From JACZST01 sp036985755 (GTDB lineage: Bacteria; Actinomycetota; Acidimicrobiia; Spongiisociales; UBA5794), in assembly GCA_036985755.1 (NCBI GenBank), contig BTQG01000114.1, positions 1-6,412 on the forward strand: a stretch of DNA of 6,412 nt, in the 5' to 3' direction. The notes under the pieces are model-generated. The model was not told where the DNA came from. It saw nothing but the letters and a program-made list of their open reading frames with translations, and did no database searches. Positions 6,066-6,412 of this stretch are shown here, one piece after another. Made by a program: the position numbers and the translations under genes. Positions within the stretch are counted from its first letter, which is position 1; every line of letters begins with the position of its first letter.

Positions 6066-6412
6066 GTGTTGAAGCTCCTGCCTGCTATCGCCGCTTTTGC
6101 CGTCGTCGCCGCCGGATGTGGCACCGGCCAGAGCTCCGAACCGCTCTCGACCACGGTTGCGCCACCGTCGAGCATCGCGGCGCCGAGCACCGAGGCAGCG
6201 CCCGCCGCCGACGCTTCCGGGACGACCACACCGACCACCGAGGCCCAGGTGGCCACCGAACCGGTGATCGTCGACGGGCCCCCTGCTCCCGATTTCACCC
6301 TCGCCCTCGACGGTGGCGGCTCGTTCACCCTCTCCGCCGAAGAGAAACCGGTGTACATGGTGTTCTGGGCCGAGTGGTGACCGACCTGCCGACGGGAGTT
6401 GCCCGTCATCAA
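6066..6412 (+). CDS. Probable selenocysteine-containing TlpA/thioredoxin-like lipoprotein (runs off window; in-frame TGA)
   Basis: The frame opens with GTG at 6066 (TTG at 6069 also possible). It encodes a lipoprotein-type signal: K3, a hydrophobic core (4-16), and lipobox A-A-G-C with C18 as the lipidated residue. A Ser/Thr/Pro/Ala-rich linker (about 20-70) follows. A TlpA/AhpC-type thioredoxin fold then begins at PAPDFTL (73-79), leading to KPVYMVFWAEW (94-104). Residue 105 is TGA (6378-6380), and the frame continues P-T-C-R-R-E-L-P-V-I to the edge. TlpA-like proteins have a WCxxC site exactly here, so the TGA replaces the first, nucleophilic cysteine, giving U105-P-T-C108. A SECIS-like hairpin follows. 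The likely role is an extracytoplasmic, membrane-anchored thiol/selenol oxidoreductase. Alternatives are a truncated 104-residue protein, a nonsense-mutated pseudogene or a base error (TGC or TGT to TGA is one change). The C-terminus is not in the window. Confidence 0.75.
6391..6407 (+). promoter_or_regulatory. Candidate bacterial SECIS hairpin
   Basis: GACGGG (6391-6396) pairs perfectly with CCCGTC (6402-6407) around the 5-nt loop AGTTG (6397-6401). It lies inside the coding frame just downstream of the in-frame TGA at 6378-6380, with 16 nt between TGA and apical loop. Known bacterial SECIS elements are short coding-region hairpins with a small apical loop having a G in its first two positions, at about 16-37 nt from the UGA. 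This one meets each point, at the lower limit of spacing. It would bind the SelB elongation factor. It could also be a chance GC-rich stem. Confidence 0.65.

Noticed and set aside
6066..6380. Complete 104-residue lipoprotein ending at the TGA
   Set aside because: Not excluded outright, but the sequence would stop one residue before the active-site cysteine, in mid-fold, while the next ten codons continue the family motif in frame. Sec read-through or a base change explains it better than a genuine short protein.
5927..6412. Minus-strand open frame opposite the lipoprotein gene
   Set aside because: Its composition (Ser/Ala/Val/Arg-rich without motifs) is what the complement of the Thr/Pro/Ala linker gives. 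The plus strand carries the signal peptide, lipobox and thioredoxin motif.

Overview
The window is high-GC DNA from an actinobacterium. The evidence is a WhiB-family Fe-S regulator (found essentially only in Actinobacteria), GC-rich codon use, GTG starts and leaderless-looking promoters. An Acidimicrobiia-like lineage is my guess; nothing here fixes the taxon.

Layout: (1) 1-380, minus strand: the RNase P RNA gene rnpB with a GC-rich terminator hairpin at its 3' end. (2) 435-818, minus: a DUF302 protein. (3) 984-1250, plus: a small WhiB regulator, divergent from the DUF302 gene. (4) 1267-4352, minus: a two-gene ABC transporter operon, with a LolD/MacB-type ATPase overlapping by 4 bp a 790-residue two-lobed FtsX-type permease. 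(5) 4399-4986, plus: a TetR/AcrR-type repressor divergent from the transporter. The 46-bp gap holds a nearly perfect 24-bp palindrome that overlaps -10-like boxes for both directions. (6) 4999-6018, plus: a complete trpD (anthranilate phosphoribosyltransferase) 12 nt behind the TetR gene. (7) 6066 to beyond the right edge, plus: a lipoprotein with a thioredoxin/TlpA-like domain.

The most interesting object is the last gene. Conventional translation stops at a TGA (6378-6380) after 104 residues. That TGA sits where the first cysteine of a TlpA-type WCxxC active site should be. The same frame continues as P-T-C-R-R-E-L-P-V-I, so read-through gives FWAEW-U-PTC-RRELPVI. A perfect 6-bp stem with a 5-nt loop (6391-6407) begins 10 nt after the TGA. 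Its apical loop starts 16 nt after the TGA and has G as its second base, as expected for a bacterial SECIS element. I therefore read this as a probable selenocysteine-containing (UxxC) TlpA-like lipoprotein, most likely a thiol/selenol oxidoreductase on the outer face of the membrane. A nonsense mutation or sequencing error remains possible, and the selenocysteine machinery genes are not in the window.

The TetR repressor and the transporter probably form one self-contained regulated module. trpD may be co-transcribed with tetR by position. DUF302, WhiB and rnpB look like ordinary chromosomal genes with no evident functional tie to the rest.
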